This document shows, piece by piece, positions 1 through 6,239 of a stretch of 6,480 bases of DNA (position 1 is its first letter; the number at the start of each line of letters is the position of its first letter). Where the stretch lies: contig CALFNI010000267.1 of the NCBI GenBank assembly GCA_937902695.1, positions 1 to 6,480 on the forward strand. Direction: 5' to 3'. The DNA comes from an uncultured Rhodanobacteraceae bacterium (GTDB taxonomy: Bacteria > Pseudomonadota > Gammaproteobacteria > Xanthomonadales > Rhodanobacteraceae). The notes under the pieces are model-generated. The model was not told the DNA's origin and ran no database searches. It saw only the letters and a list, made by a program, of their open reading frames with translations. The position numbers and the translations under genes were made by a program.

Positions 1-369
1 GGACGAATGGCCGACGCCGAACTGGTCGTACTCGCTTTCCTCGCGCTTGGGAAACGGCGCGAGGCCGTTCTTCTTCTTGATCGTCGTGATGCGGTCGCGG
101 CGGCCGGTCAGGATCTTGTGCGGATAGCACTGGTGGCCGACGTCCCAGACGATGCGGTCGCGCGGCGTGTCGAACAGCCAGTGCAGCGCGACCGTCAGCT
201 CGACCACGCCGAGACCGGCGCCGAAATGGCCGCCCGACGTCGCCACCGATTCGATCAGGTACGCGCGCAGCTCCTGCGCGACATCCCCGAGCTCCGTTTC
301 CGGCACCTTGCGAAGGTCTTCCGGCGTTTCTATGTGCGCGAGGTGCGGGTAGCGCTTCGGGTCGATCAT
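1..369 (-). CDS. dxs: 1-deoxy-D-xylulose-5-phosphate synthase, N-terminal part (cut by window edge)
   Basis: This is the first 123 codons of DXS, the cytoplasmic thiamine-diphosphate enzyme that joins pyruvate and glyceraldehyde-3-phosphate to make DXP. That is the first step of the MEP isoprenoid pathway and also feeds thiamine and pyridoxal synthesis. The reading begins [20 protein letters not shown]. It contains the family signature [19 protein letters not shown] (about residues 45-63, with the ThDP-contacting His at about 48), then [18 protein letters not shown] (about 75-92), and reaches the VGHSS motif at the window edge. These match E. coli DXS nearly position for position. ATG at 369 is chosen because family members start close to this point. 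An in-frame ATG at 435-433 would add 22 low-complexity residues and has no ribosome site. The remaining roughly 500 residues lie left of the window. The gene is divergent from the next one. Identification is very secure; the start is fairly secure. Confidence 0.96.
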   Translation of the reverse strand, partial: MIDPKRYPHLAHIETPEDLRKVPETELGDVAQELRAYLIESVATSGGHFGAGLGVVELTVALHWLFDTPRDRIVWDVGHQCYPHKILTGRRDRITTIKKKNGLAPFPKREESEYDQFGVGHSS

Positions 370-396
370 CGGCAGGGGCAGGCTTTCTGAGCGCTT

Positions 397-425
397 ATTG
401 TCCAACGCGGGCGCGGGCGCGGCAA
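397..425 (-). promoter_or_regulatory. Putative sigma70 promoter for dxs
   Basis: On the minus strand, TTGCCG (420-425, 4 of 6 matches to the -35 consensus) and GACAAT (397-402, 4 of 6 to the -10) are separated by 17 bases. Transcription would start near 390, giving a leader of about 20 bases before the ATG at 369. Spacing is ideal but the hexamers are only moderate. If real, this start site would exclude the longer reading from ATG 435. Confidence 0.4.
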
Positions 426-439
426 GGAACGTCATGGCG

Positions 440-454
440 GAATCGAGCCGATTC
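440..454. repeat. Perfect inverted repeat between divergent genes (possible operator)
   Basis: GAATCG and CGATTC flank the three bases AGC, a perfect 6-base inverted repeat. It lies 15 bases upstream of the putative dxs -35 box and 36 bases upstream of the TATAAT serving the rightward gene, so a bound regulator could touch both promoters. Six-base arms occur by chance fairly often, and no known operator is recognised. Confidence 0.3.
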
Positions 455-490
455 AATGGTTTGGCGCGGCAATCCGAGCCGGTCGAGCCG

Positions 491-496
491 TATAAT
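491..496 (+). promoter_or_regulatory. Consensus -10 box for the 529 membrane-protein gene
   Basis: A perfect TATAAT stands out in this very GC-rich DNA. Transcription would begin near 503, about 26 bases before the GTG at 529 and upstream of its strong ribosome site at 515-521. No good -35 hexamer is found 16-18 bases upstream: TTGGCG at 461-466 is 24 bases away, which is too far. The promoter may depend on an activator or tolerate a poor -35. Confidence 0.5.
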
Positions 497-528
497 TTCG
501 GCACGGTATCGCGCGGGGAGGCGCGTTC

Positions 529-1359
529 GTGACGCGAAGCGATGCGCTCGTGCCGGCCGGCACCGGGACAGACTGGTCGGCGGTCTTGATCTCGATGCTG
601 ATGCCGGTGACGGTTGCGGCCGGGTTCGCCTATTTCGCGCTCGATCCCTCCGAGGCCGCGGATTGGGCGGGCGGACTTCTGGCGCTGATCCCGCTCGAGT
701 ATGTCCGCGCGATCGTGCTCTCGATCCTGAGCGACACGTACCGCCAATACCGGACGCCGGTGCAGGCCGTGCGGTTCTTCCTCCTGTCGCTTGCGATACT
801 GACCGCGATCGCGCTCGCGATCAGCGTCTACGTGCTGAAGGGCGACTGGTGGGCCTGGATCGCCAAGCCGGAGGTCCATCGCGCGCTCGCGGCTGCGCTC
901 GCGCTGATCGCGGTCGACCGCGTGATCGGCGTCTATTTCTTCCGCGGCGACCCGAAGCGGCTCGCCGCGCGCCTCGAAGCGGTCGCCGACGACGCGCGCG
1001 ACTGGGTGCAGCTCGCGGGCTTCCAGCTGCCGATCGTGCTCGCGCTGCTGTACGGAGCCCTGCTGCTGCTCCGCGAGGCGCGGCACGTGCTGCCGTGGCT
1101 GCCGGATCCGGATTCCGAAACGATGATGTCCGCGGCACTCTTCTACGCCGCGTTCTATTTCTTCGGCAAGGCTCTCTTGATCGCCCATGCGAGCACGGCC
1201 GCGTTCAACGCGAGCGGGCGGCGCGTTCTCGGCGCGCCCGCTATCCAGTGGCTGATCTGGGAGAAGAACAAGGACCCGAAGCTGTCGGCAGCGAACGAGC
1301 GCGCCGCCGCGCGGCGGCGGCAGGCCGTGCTGGCCGGCGAGGCCGACGGCGCCGCGTGA
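529..1359 (+). CDS. Unrecognised polytopic inner-membrane protein, six predicted helices
   Basis: I do not recognise this 276-residue protein. It starts with GTG at 529, supported by a strong Shine-Dalgarno GGGGAGG (515-521) seven bases upstream, and ends with TGA at 1357-1359. Six hydrophobic stretches are visible at about residues 19-38, 46-67, 81-103, 115-137, 158-181 and 197-219. Between helices 4 and 5 is a charged loop ([23 protein letters not shown], about 136-158). After helix 6 comes a hydrophilic, Arg/Ala-rich tail of about 55 residues ending [15 protein letters not shown]. No catalytic motif, transporter signature or signal peptide is evident. The codons are strongly GC-biased like the neighbours, so there is no sign of recent transfer. 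It stands alone: divergent from dxs and convergent with the CLC gene, whose stop codon directly abuts its own. Real coding is well supported by the ribosome site, the TATAAT and the membrane pattern; its function is unknown. Confidence 0.85.
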   Translation: MTRSDALVPAGTGTDWSAVLISMLMPVTVAAGFAYFALDPSEAADWAGGLLALIPLEYVRAIVLSILSDTYRQYRTPVQAVRFFLLSLAILTAIALAISVYVLKGDWWAWIAKPEVHRALAAALALIAVDRVIGVYFFRGDPKRLAARLEAVADDARDWVQLAGFQLPIVLALLYGALLLLREARHVLPWLPDPDSETMMSAALFYAAFYFFGKALLIAHASTAAFNASGRRVLGAPAIQWLIWEKNKDPKLSAANERAAARRRQAVLAGEADGAA

Positions 1360-3270
1360 TCACTGCGCCGCGTCGCGGTCGCGGCGAAAGGTGCGTTTCA
1401 GCGCCTGCCGCACGCGGATGTGCCGCCCGGCCGCGTGCGTCTCGCGCAGGCGCCGCGCGTGCGCGGCGAGGAGATCGCCGCGCGTCAGTATGCCGACGAG
1501 CCGGTCCGGATCGTCGACGGCGACGACGAGCACGCGTCCGACGTTCTGCTCGACCATGTGATCGGCCGCCTCGCGCAGCGAGTGATGCTCGTGCACGACG
1601 ATCGGCGCGCGTGCCAGCAGATCGCCGATGCGACGGATGCCGGGCACGTCGGGATCGAGCAGGTCGCGCCGCGTGAGGACGCCGCGCGGCCTCGCGCGAT
1701 CGTCGATCACGGGGTAACCCTGATGCTGCGCTTCCTTGCGTCCGGAGTTGATCCAGCGGCGCACGTCGCCGAGCTCGTCCGATGTCCTCAGCGTGACGAC
1801 GTCGCGCGTCGCCGCGTCGCGCACGAGCACCTGCTCGAGGAAATCGGCCGCGTATTCGGTCGGCACGCGCACGCCGCGCCGCGCGATCTTTTCGGTCATG
1901 ATCGTGTTGCGCATCATCAGCGCGGAAATCAGGTACGCCGCAGCGCAGCCGCCGAGCAGGGGCAGGAGGCCGAACGGCTGCAGCGTCGTCTCGAACGCGA
2001 ACACGACCGATGCGAGCAACGCGCGCGATGCGCCGGCGAACATGGCGGCCATGCCGACGAGGCCCGCGATGCGGGGATCGATGCCGAGCCGGGGCAGCAG
2101 CGCCGCCGCCGCGAAGCCGATCGCACCGCCGAGCGCGCCGCCGATCGTGAACAGCGGCGCGAGCGTGCCGCCCGATGTGCCGCTGCCGAGCGCGATCGAC
2201 CACGAAACGAACTTGGCCACGCACAGGATGATCAACGCCGCGGCCGTGAAGTGGCCCGCGACGATGCCTTCGATGTTGGCATAGCCGACGCCGAGCGTGT
2301 CCGGCGCAAACCAGCCGACGACGCCGACGGCGATGCCGCCGAGCGCGGGCCACCACATCCAGTGGATCGGCAGCGCGTCGAACGCGTCCTCGATCGCGTA
2401 GACGAGCCGCGTGACGCCGACGCTGACGAGGCCGAGCAGCGCGCCGAGCACGACATAGAACGTCAGCGCGGCACCGCCGGGTGCGGCGACGTCGGGCATC
2501 GCGAACACCGGCGCGGAGCCGACCATCGCGTAGCGCACCGATGTCGCGGCGACGCACGCCATCGCAACCGGAATCAGCGAGCGCGGACGCAGCTCGAACA
2601 GCAAGAGCTCGACCGCGAGGATCACCGCCGAAACGGGCGAGCCGAACACGGCGGCCATGCCGGCCGCGGCGCCGGCGGCGAGCAGCGTCTTGCGCTGGAT
2701 TGCGGTCACGTGCAGCAGCTGGCCGATGAACGAGCCGAGCGCCCCGCCGGTCGCGATGATCGGGCCCTCGGCGCCGAACGGGCCGCCGGTGCCTATCGCC
2801 ACCGCGGACGAGAGCGGCTTCAGGAACGTGATGCGCGGCGCGATCTTCGATTCGTTGAGCAGCACCTGCTCCATCGCTTCCGGAATGCCGTGGCCGCGGA
2901 TCGCCGAGGAACCCCAGCGCGCCATCACGCCGACGATGAGACCGCCGATGACGGGAATGCCGATCGCCCACGCGCCGAGGTGATGGCCGCCGGGCGGCAC
3001 CAGCGCGGTCGACCAGCGGTCGTAGTAGGCGAGATTCGTGACGAGCCCGATCAGCGCCGTCAGCAGTTGCGCGATCAGCGCGGCCGCCACGCCGAGCACG
3101 ATCGCAATTGCGGTGACGAACACGACGCGCCGATCGACGAGCGTCGAGCGTCGCGGCATGCGCGCCGCTTCGAGTGCGATGCCGAGCGAAGGGGCGATCG
3201 GCAAAGCATCCGTGCTGCCGGTGGTTTCGACGCGCTCGGGCGGCGTCGGGTCCGTGGAATCTCTGGTCAT
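1360..3270 (-). CDS. CLC-family chloride channel/transporter with C-terminal CBS domain pair
   Basis: This is a 636-residue CLC membrane protein that moves Cl- (or another halide) across the inner membrane. Family motifs appear in order: GHGIP (126-130), GAEGP (166-170, with the gating glutamate E168), the helix stretch TLLAAGAAAGMAAVFGSPVS (195-214), and SGGTLAP (366-372). A cytoplasmic tail from about 485 holds two CBS repeats (about 485-540 and 546-604) that in relatives bind adenine nucleotides and modulate transport. The roughly 40-residue N-terminus is hydrophilic. Aligned by eye with E. coli ClcA, Ser107 is His127, the internal proton glutamate Glu203 is Leu222, and Tyr445 is Met458, so proton coupling may be altered. 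ATG 3270 has no Shine-Dalgarno and sits about 3 bases after the predicted transcription start; ATG 3159 (Met38, MPRRSTLV) is the alternative. The gene is transcribed alone. Family assignment is certain; channel versus exchanger is not. Confidence 0.96.
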   Translation of the reverse strand: MTRDSTDPTPPERVETTGSTDALPIAPSLGIALEAARMPRRSTLVDRRVVFVTAIAIVLGVAAALIAQLLTALIGLVTNLAYYDRWSTALVPPGGHHLGAWAIGIPVIGGLIVGVMARWGSSAIRGHGIPEAMEQVLLNESKIAPRITFLKPLSSAVAIGTGGPFGAEGPIIATGGALGSFIGQLLHVTAIQRKTLLAAGAAAGMAAVFGSPVSAVILAVELLLFELRPRSLIPVAMACVAATSVRYAMVGSAPVFAMPDVAAPGGAALTFYVVLGALLGLVSVGVTRLVYAIEDAFDALPIHWMWWPALGGIAVGVVGWFAPDTLGVGYANIEGIVAGHFTAAALIILCVAKFVSWSIALGSGTSGGTLAPLFTIGGALGGAIGFAAAALLPRLGIDPRIAGLVGMAAMFAGASRALLASVVFAFETTLQPFGLLPLLGGCAAAYLISALMMRNTIMTEKIARRGVRVPTEYAADFLEQVLVRDAATRDVVTLRTSDELGDVRRWINSGRKEAQHQGYPVIDDRARPRGVLTRRDLLDPDVPGIRRIGDLLARAPIVVHEHHSLREAADHMVEQNVGRVLVVAVDDPDRLVGILTRGDLLAAHARRLRETHAAGRHIRVRQALKRTFRRDRDAAQ

Positions 3271-3279
3271 CGTCGTTCG

Positions 3280-3307
3280 ATTATTCGCTTCGGCGCGACG
3301 CGGTCAA
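3280..3307 (-). promoter_or_regulatory. Strong putative sigma70 promoter of the CLC gene
   Basis: On the minus strand, TTGACC (3302-3307, 5 of 6) and AATAAT (3280-3285, 5 of 6) are 16 bases apart. This is the best two-box promoter in the window. The expected transcription start is about 3273, only some three bases before ATG 3270, so the message would be essentially leaderless unless translation begins at Met38 (ATG 3159). Confidence 0.55.
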
Positions 3308-3329
3308 GCCGACGGGACGATCGTGCACC

Positions 3330-3335
3330 TATAAT
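3330..3335 (+). promoter_or_regulatory. Consensus -10 box for the GT-C-like gene
   Basis: A perfect TATAAT in the divergent intergenic region, with an expected transcription start near 3342 and a leader of about 48 bases before the ribosome site and proposed start at 3390. The -35 region (around 3307-3312) is poor. The following bases resemble those after the TATAAT at 491, which fits a shared promoter style but is weak evidence. Confidence 0.45.
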
Positions 3336-3389
3336 TCGCCGCATCCGCGCGATGCGCCGCTTCAGCTTTTCTCCGGCGAGGGATCGGAC

Positions 3390-4973
3390 ATCAACGCCCA
3401 CCTCAAGCACGGCGACGGCTTCGATCGAGCCCTGGCCGTCGTCGCCTGCGTGCTGCTGCTCGCCGGGACCGGGCTTTTCCTCGTCGACGGGCTTCGCGAC
3501 CGCATCAGCGCCGATGCGAGCGTGCCGCTTCTCCTCGCCAGGCACATGCTGGAAACCGGCACGCTGCTGCCGGCCGACTGGTACTACGGCAACGGCGATG
3601 TCTGGATCCTGGGTCCCCAGCTGTTCGTGTTGCCGTTCGTCGCGGCGTGGGGAGTCGTGCCGCGCGCGCTCGCCTGCGGCAACGCATTGGGGCTTGCGTT
3701 GCTGTTCGTTTCCGCGGTCGCGCTCGCTCGCGCGACACGCGCGCGTTGGACCACGGCGCTGATCGCGGCGTCCATTCCGGTGTCGCTCCATTCGCATTTC
3801 CAGCGCGAGTTCGTCGTCGTGCAGCTTTCGTATGGGCTGATGGCCGCGAAGCTGATGCTGGCGCTCGCGGCGGCGATCGCATGGCTACGCGCGCCATCGG
3901 ACAGTCGCCGTGCGCGCGTCGTGCTCGTCGCGTATGGCACGCTGCTCGCGGTGTGGACCGTCGAGAATCCCGCGCGCCCGCTGGCATACCTCGTGATTCC
4001 GCTCGGCGTCGCAGTTGCGTTGCATCGCGCGCCGGCGCGTCGCGCGATGTGGCTCGGCGCAGCGACGCTGCTCGCGATGGGCGCGGGATGGCTCGTGCGG
4101 CACTGGCTGCTGGCGCGACTGCAGATGGTGCCGGGGCTCGACGCGTTCGGGTTCGCGCCTCCGGGCGACTGGATGCAGCACCTGCGATGGCTGGCGGCCG
4201 GCCTCAGGCATCTTTTCGGCGTCGATGCGCTCGGTGTTCCGCCGGTGCCATCCCTGGTCGCGACGTCGATCGCAGTGCTTCGCGCGGCGGCAATTCCTGC
4301 GATCTGCATCCTGGCGCTCCGCGCCGGCGTCGCACCCGAATCGCGAACGCCGCTCGCGACCGGCGTGCTCGGCTTCCTGCTCATCGCGGCGCTCCTCCTC
4401 GCCGGCAACGTGATGGTCGATCCGGTCGGCGATCGCTACCTGATGCCCTCGTGGCTGCTGGCCTTGTCGGGCGCCGTGCTCGCCGCGCGCGCGTTGCCGG
4501 CGTGGCGCTGGATCGCCGCGCTGCTCGTGATCGCGTTTCCGCTCGGCGGTCTCTTCAACGCGATCGGCATTCGGGATGCGGGCTCGGCGACGGACGCGGC
4601 CGGCCTTCCCAAGCCTCCGGTGCTCGACACGGTGCTTGCCGCGCTGCGCGACGCCGGGCTCGCGCGCGGTTTCGCGACGCACCGCTACGCGAACGCCGCG
4701 GTCGTGCGAAGCGGCGCGGCGCTCGAGTTGTGCGACGTGCGCCTGCAGCCCGAACCCGCGCCGGCGCGCTGGCTCAACGCCTCGGCCTGCTTCGATTCCG
4801 CGCGCTACGCGAACGGATTTTTCGTCCTGCTCGCGCCCGAGGAACGCGATGCGGCGCACGCGAGGGCGCTCACGTCGACGATCGGCACGCCGACCGAGGT
4901 GCGCGAAGTCGATGGCTATGCGGTCTGGCTCTATCGCGGCGGAAGCGGCGCTACCGGCTGGCTCGCGCGCTGA
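3390..4973 (+). CDS. Large polytopic membrane protein with GT-C glycosyltransferase-like layout
   Basis: About 527 residues with roughly 11-12 hydrophobic helices, starting at residues 12-33 and ending near 391, then a soluble C-terminal part of about 130 residues. After the first helix comes a likely periplasmic loop ISADASVPLLLARHMLETG, then LPADWYYGNGDVWILGPQLF; near the end of the membrane part is DRYLMPSWLLALSG. This layout of an acidic first loop and a late RYLxP motif recalls lipid-linked-sugar glycosyltransferases of the GT-C type (GT39/ArnT-like), but no specific enzyme can be named. The reading frame has no ATG, GTG or TTG between the TATAAT at 3330 and the first helix. ATC at 3390 is chosen because GAGGGA (3378-3383) lies at Shine-Dalgarno distance. 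GTG 3450 would cut into helix 1. An ATG at 3352 would need a frameshift. The gene stands alone, divergent from the CLC gene. Coding is secure, the start is uncertain and the function tentative. Confidence 0.8.
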   Translation: MNAHLKHGDGFDRALAVVACVLLLAGTGLFLVDGLRDRISADASVPLLLARHMLETGTLLPADWYYGNGDVWILGPQLFVLPFVAAWGVVPRALACGNALGLALLFVSAVALARATRARWTTALIAASIPVSLHSHFQREFVVVQLSYGLMAAKLMLALAAAIAWLRAPSDSRRARVVLVAYGTLLAVWTVENPARPLAYLVIPLGVAVALHRAPARRAMWLGAATLLAMGAGWLVRHWLLARLQMVPGLDAFGFAPPGDWMQHLRWLAAGLRHLFGVDALGVPPVPSLVATSIAVLRAAAIPAICILALRAGVAPESRTPLATGVLGFLLIAALLLAGNVMVDPVGDRYLMPSWLLALSGAVLAARALPAWRWIAALLVIAFPLGGLFNAIGIRDAGSATDAAGLPKPPVLDTVLAALRDAGLARGFATHRYANAAVVRSGAALELCDVRLQPEPAPARWLNASACFDSARYANGFFVLLAPEERDAAHARALTSTIGTPTEVREVDGYAVWLYRGGSGATGWLAR

Positions 4974-4979
4974 GCGGAC

Positions 4980-4999
4980 GTCGCGTGCGGCGACGCGAC
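4980..4999. terminator. GC hairpin between convergent genes (possible bidirectional terminator)
   Basis: GTCGCGT and ACGCGAC form a perfect 7-base stem around the loop GCGGCG. It fills most of the 35-base gap between the stop of the GT-C-like gene (4973) and the stop of the HNH gene (5009). The symmetrical position suits a shared terminator, but there is no T-run on either strand, so it is not a classical intrinsic terminator. It may instead protect 3' ends or slow polymerase. Confidence 0.4.
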
Positions 5000-5008
5000 C
5001 CCATCGCC

Positions 5009-5599
5009 TCAGTGGCGCCGGTTCTTCGGCAGATGGTTGACGAGAAACTCCATCTGGTCGGCGAGGATGTTGCGGTTCGAGAGGATCAGGTGTTCGACCC
5101 AGCTCGGCCGGTAGGGCACCGCGAGCAGCGGCATGTTCGCTCCCTGCGGCGTGCGCCCGCCCTTGCGGACGTTGCACGACCAGCACGCGGTGACGACGTT
5201 CTCCCACTCGTCGCGGCCGCCCTTGGAAACCGGCATGACGTGGTCGCGCGTCAGCTCGCCGCGGTGGAAATGGTTGCCGCAGTAGAGGCACAGCATGCGA
5301 TCGCGCGCGAACAGCGCGACATTGGTCAGCGCCGGCGCCGGATCGATCGCGGCGGGCCGCGCGTGACCGGTCGAGGCGACGATCGGGTGCAGCGTCAGCG
5401 TCGACTGCTCGCCGGTGATGCGGCTCATGCCGCCGTGGATCGTCAGGCACGGATCGCCGAGCGTCCAGGCCACCGCACCGCGTACATACAGGCAGACCGC
5501 GTCCTGCCAGCTCATCCAGTCGAGGATGCGCCCGGTGGAGTCCAGGGACAGGACGCGGGTGCTATGGATGTCGCCGGAAGTTCGTACTTCCGAAAGCAT
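5009..5599 (-). CDS. Stand-alone HNH endonuclease family protein
   Basis: A 196-residue cytoplasmic protein of the HNH family with a zinc-ribbon core. CLYC (Cys104, Cys107) and CWSC (Cys139, Cys142) would bind structural zinc. TRDH (Asp119, His120) with Asn134 and Asn143 supply the metal-dependent nuclease site, in the usual order DHVMPVSKGG, ENVVTACWSC, NVRKGGRTP. The preceding region (about 14-57, RVLSLDSTGRILDWMSWQDA) and the tail YRPSWVEHLILSNRNILADQ are typical of the chromosomal HNH proteins found across proteobacteria and cyanobacteria, whose cellular job is not settled. ATG 5599 is chosen because GGAGGT lies five to six bases upstream. An open frame runs upstream to 5713 but is Arg-rich and lacks a ribosome site. 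A 7-base inverted repeat begins five bases inside the coding region. There is no methyltransferase, phage or intron context, so this is not an obvious restriction or homing enzyme. The family call is very secure. Confidence 0.95.
   Translation of the reverse strand: MLSEVRTSGDIHSTRVLSLDSTGRILDWMSWQDAVCLYVRGAVAWTLGDPCLTIHGGMSRITGEQSTLTLHPIVASTGHARPAAIDPAPALTNVALFARDRMLCLYCGNHFHRGELTRDHVMPVSKGGRDEWENVVTACWSCNVRKGGRTPQGANMPLLAVPYRPSWVEHLILSNRNILADQMEFLVNHLPKNRRH
5575..5592. repeat. Inverted repeat just inside the HNH gene
   Basis: CGGAAGT and ACTTCCG form a perfect 7-base stem with a 4-base loop. It covers about codons 3-8 of the HNH gene, five bases after its start codon. In RNA it would fold within the ribosome footprint; in DNA it could be an operator. 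The adjacent ribosome site also lies in a small near-palindrome, ACCTCCGAGGT on the plus strand (5604-5614). Confidence 0.5.
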
Positions 5600-5744
5600 G
5601 CGGACCTCCGAGGTTGACGAGCAACCCGGGCCAGGCATCCGGCCTCTTCGGCGCCGCATCGAAGCGGCGCGGCGGGCGAAACCGGCTTCCCGGCCGCAGG
5701 CGCCGCGCAGCATAGACCAAAAACTTTACCGTTGGAAAATCCGT
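5600..5744 (-). other. Leader region of the HNH gene, with a GC hairpin and a weak promoter
   Basis: This 145-base gap lies between the GNAT stop and the HNH start, both on the minus strand. It holds a perfect inverted repeat GCGCCGC/GCGGCGC with a 6-base loop (5651-5670), about 50 bases before the HNH start. A weak promoter candidate is TTCCAA (5732-5737, 3 of 6) and TATGCT (5709-5714, 4 of 6), 17 bases apart, in the only A/T-rich patch here. CCGTT occurs twice, 12 bases apart (5730-5734 and 5741-5745). HNH is therefore probably transcribed with its own leader, not tightly coupled to GNAT. The hairpin may be an attenuator or chance in GC-rich DNA. Confidence 0.35.
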
Positions 5745-6224
5745 TCATTCCACCGCTTTGGCCATGCGCACGAGCTCGACGCCGTAGCCGTGCCGTTCGT
5801 AGAGGGCACGGGCGCGCGTGTTGGCCGGGAACACCGAGAGCGTGACGAAGCGGCAGCCTCGGCGTTTCGCGAAGGTATCGGCGAACGCGAGGAGACGGCT
5901 GCCGATGCCGCGGCCGTCGAGGCCGGGCGCGACCGCGACGTCGGAGATGTGGCAGTTCGGCGCGCCGGTGAAGAAGTCGACGGTCGACTGCAGGTGCAGG
6001 AAACCGGCCGGCGTGCCGGCTTCGCTCTCCGCGACGAAGAAATGTGAGGTTTCGGGGCGGCCGTGGAGGTGGCGCTCGATGTCGCGGTAGACGCCGGCGG
6101 CGGTTTCGTCGTGGCCGCGCCACGGCGGGAGCTCGAACGCGACGAAGCGCTCGGCGAGGCCGAGGATGAAGGCGTGGTCCGAAGACCTGGCGGCGCGGAT
6201 CGTGATGGCGGCGTTGTCGGTCAT
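5745..6224 (-). CDS. GNAT-family N-acetyltransferase
   Basis: A 159-residue protein with the GCN5-related acetyltransferase fold, expected to move an acetyl group from acetyl-CoA to an amine on an unknown small molecule or protein. It starts MTDNAAITIRAARSSDHAFILGLAERF (beta-1, alpha-1), continues HFFVAESEAGTPAGFLHLQS (about 61-80), and has motif A at HISDVAVAPGLDGRGIGSRLL (about 92-112). The pyrophosphate-binding loop there is DGRGIG (103-108). VTLSVFPANTRARALYERHGYG (about 127-148) is the classic C-terminal motif B, with Asn and Tyr in the usual places. The length is typical for a single-domain GNAT. ATG 6224 is preferred because family members start just before the first strand. The longer open frame to 6284 runs through an intergenic repeat. 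No strong Shine-Dalgarno precedes 6224; GGGGAGGG around 6257-6265 would instead serve ATG 6248 (MVLVYASR) at a rather long distance. The substrate cannot be inferred. Confidence 0.93.
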   Translation of the reverse strand: MTDNAAITIRAARSSDHAFILGLAERFVAFELPPWRGHDETAAGVYRDIERHLHGRPETSHFFVAESEAGTPAGFLHLQSTVDFFTGAPNCHISDVAVAPGLDGRGIGSRLLAFADTFAKRRGCRFVTLSVFPANTRARALYERHGYGVELVRMAKAVE

Positions 6225-6239
6225 GCGGGAAGCGTAAAC

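Noticed and set aside
1241..2971. 576-codon open frame on the minus strand overlapping the CLC gene in another frame
   Set aside because: Its translation is almost all Arg/Ala/Asp/Gly low complexity, the usual shadow of a GC-rich gene. The in-frame CLC reading explains the region fully.
3174..3389. N-terminal extension of the GT-C-like frame back to GTG 3174
   Set aside because: It would run antisense through the start of the CLC gene and through both promoters, and its residues look non-coding.
3160..3389. Fluoride riboswitch in front of the CLC gene
   Set aside because: The promoter predicts an almost leaderless message, the pore signature is GAEGP and not a CLC-F type, and no riboswitch-like pairing was noticed.
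1420..3762. 780-codon open frame on the plus strand antisense to the CLC gene
   Set aside because: The product is Arg/Asp/Glu/His-rich without domains, and the opposite strand encodes an unmistakable CLC protein. It is a codon-bias artefact.
3885..5450. 521-codon minus-strand frame overlapping the HNH gene and the GT-C-like gene
   Set aside because: Its composition is Arg/Ala/Glu-rich shadow sequence. The true HNH frame carries all catalytic residues.
3647..5617. Long plus-strand frame spanning the GT-C-like gene and the HNH gene
   Set aside because: It crosses two real genes in different orientations with an Arg-rich, motif-free product, and has no ribosome site or promoter of its own.
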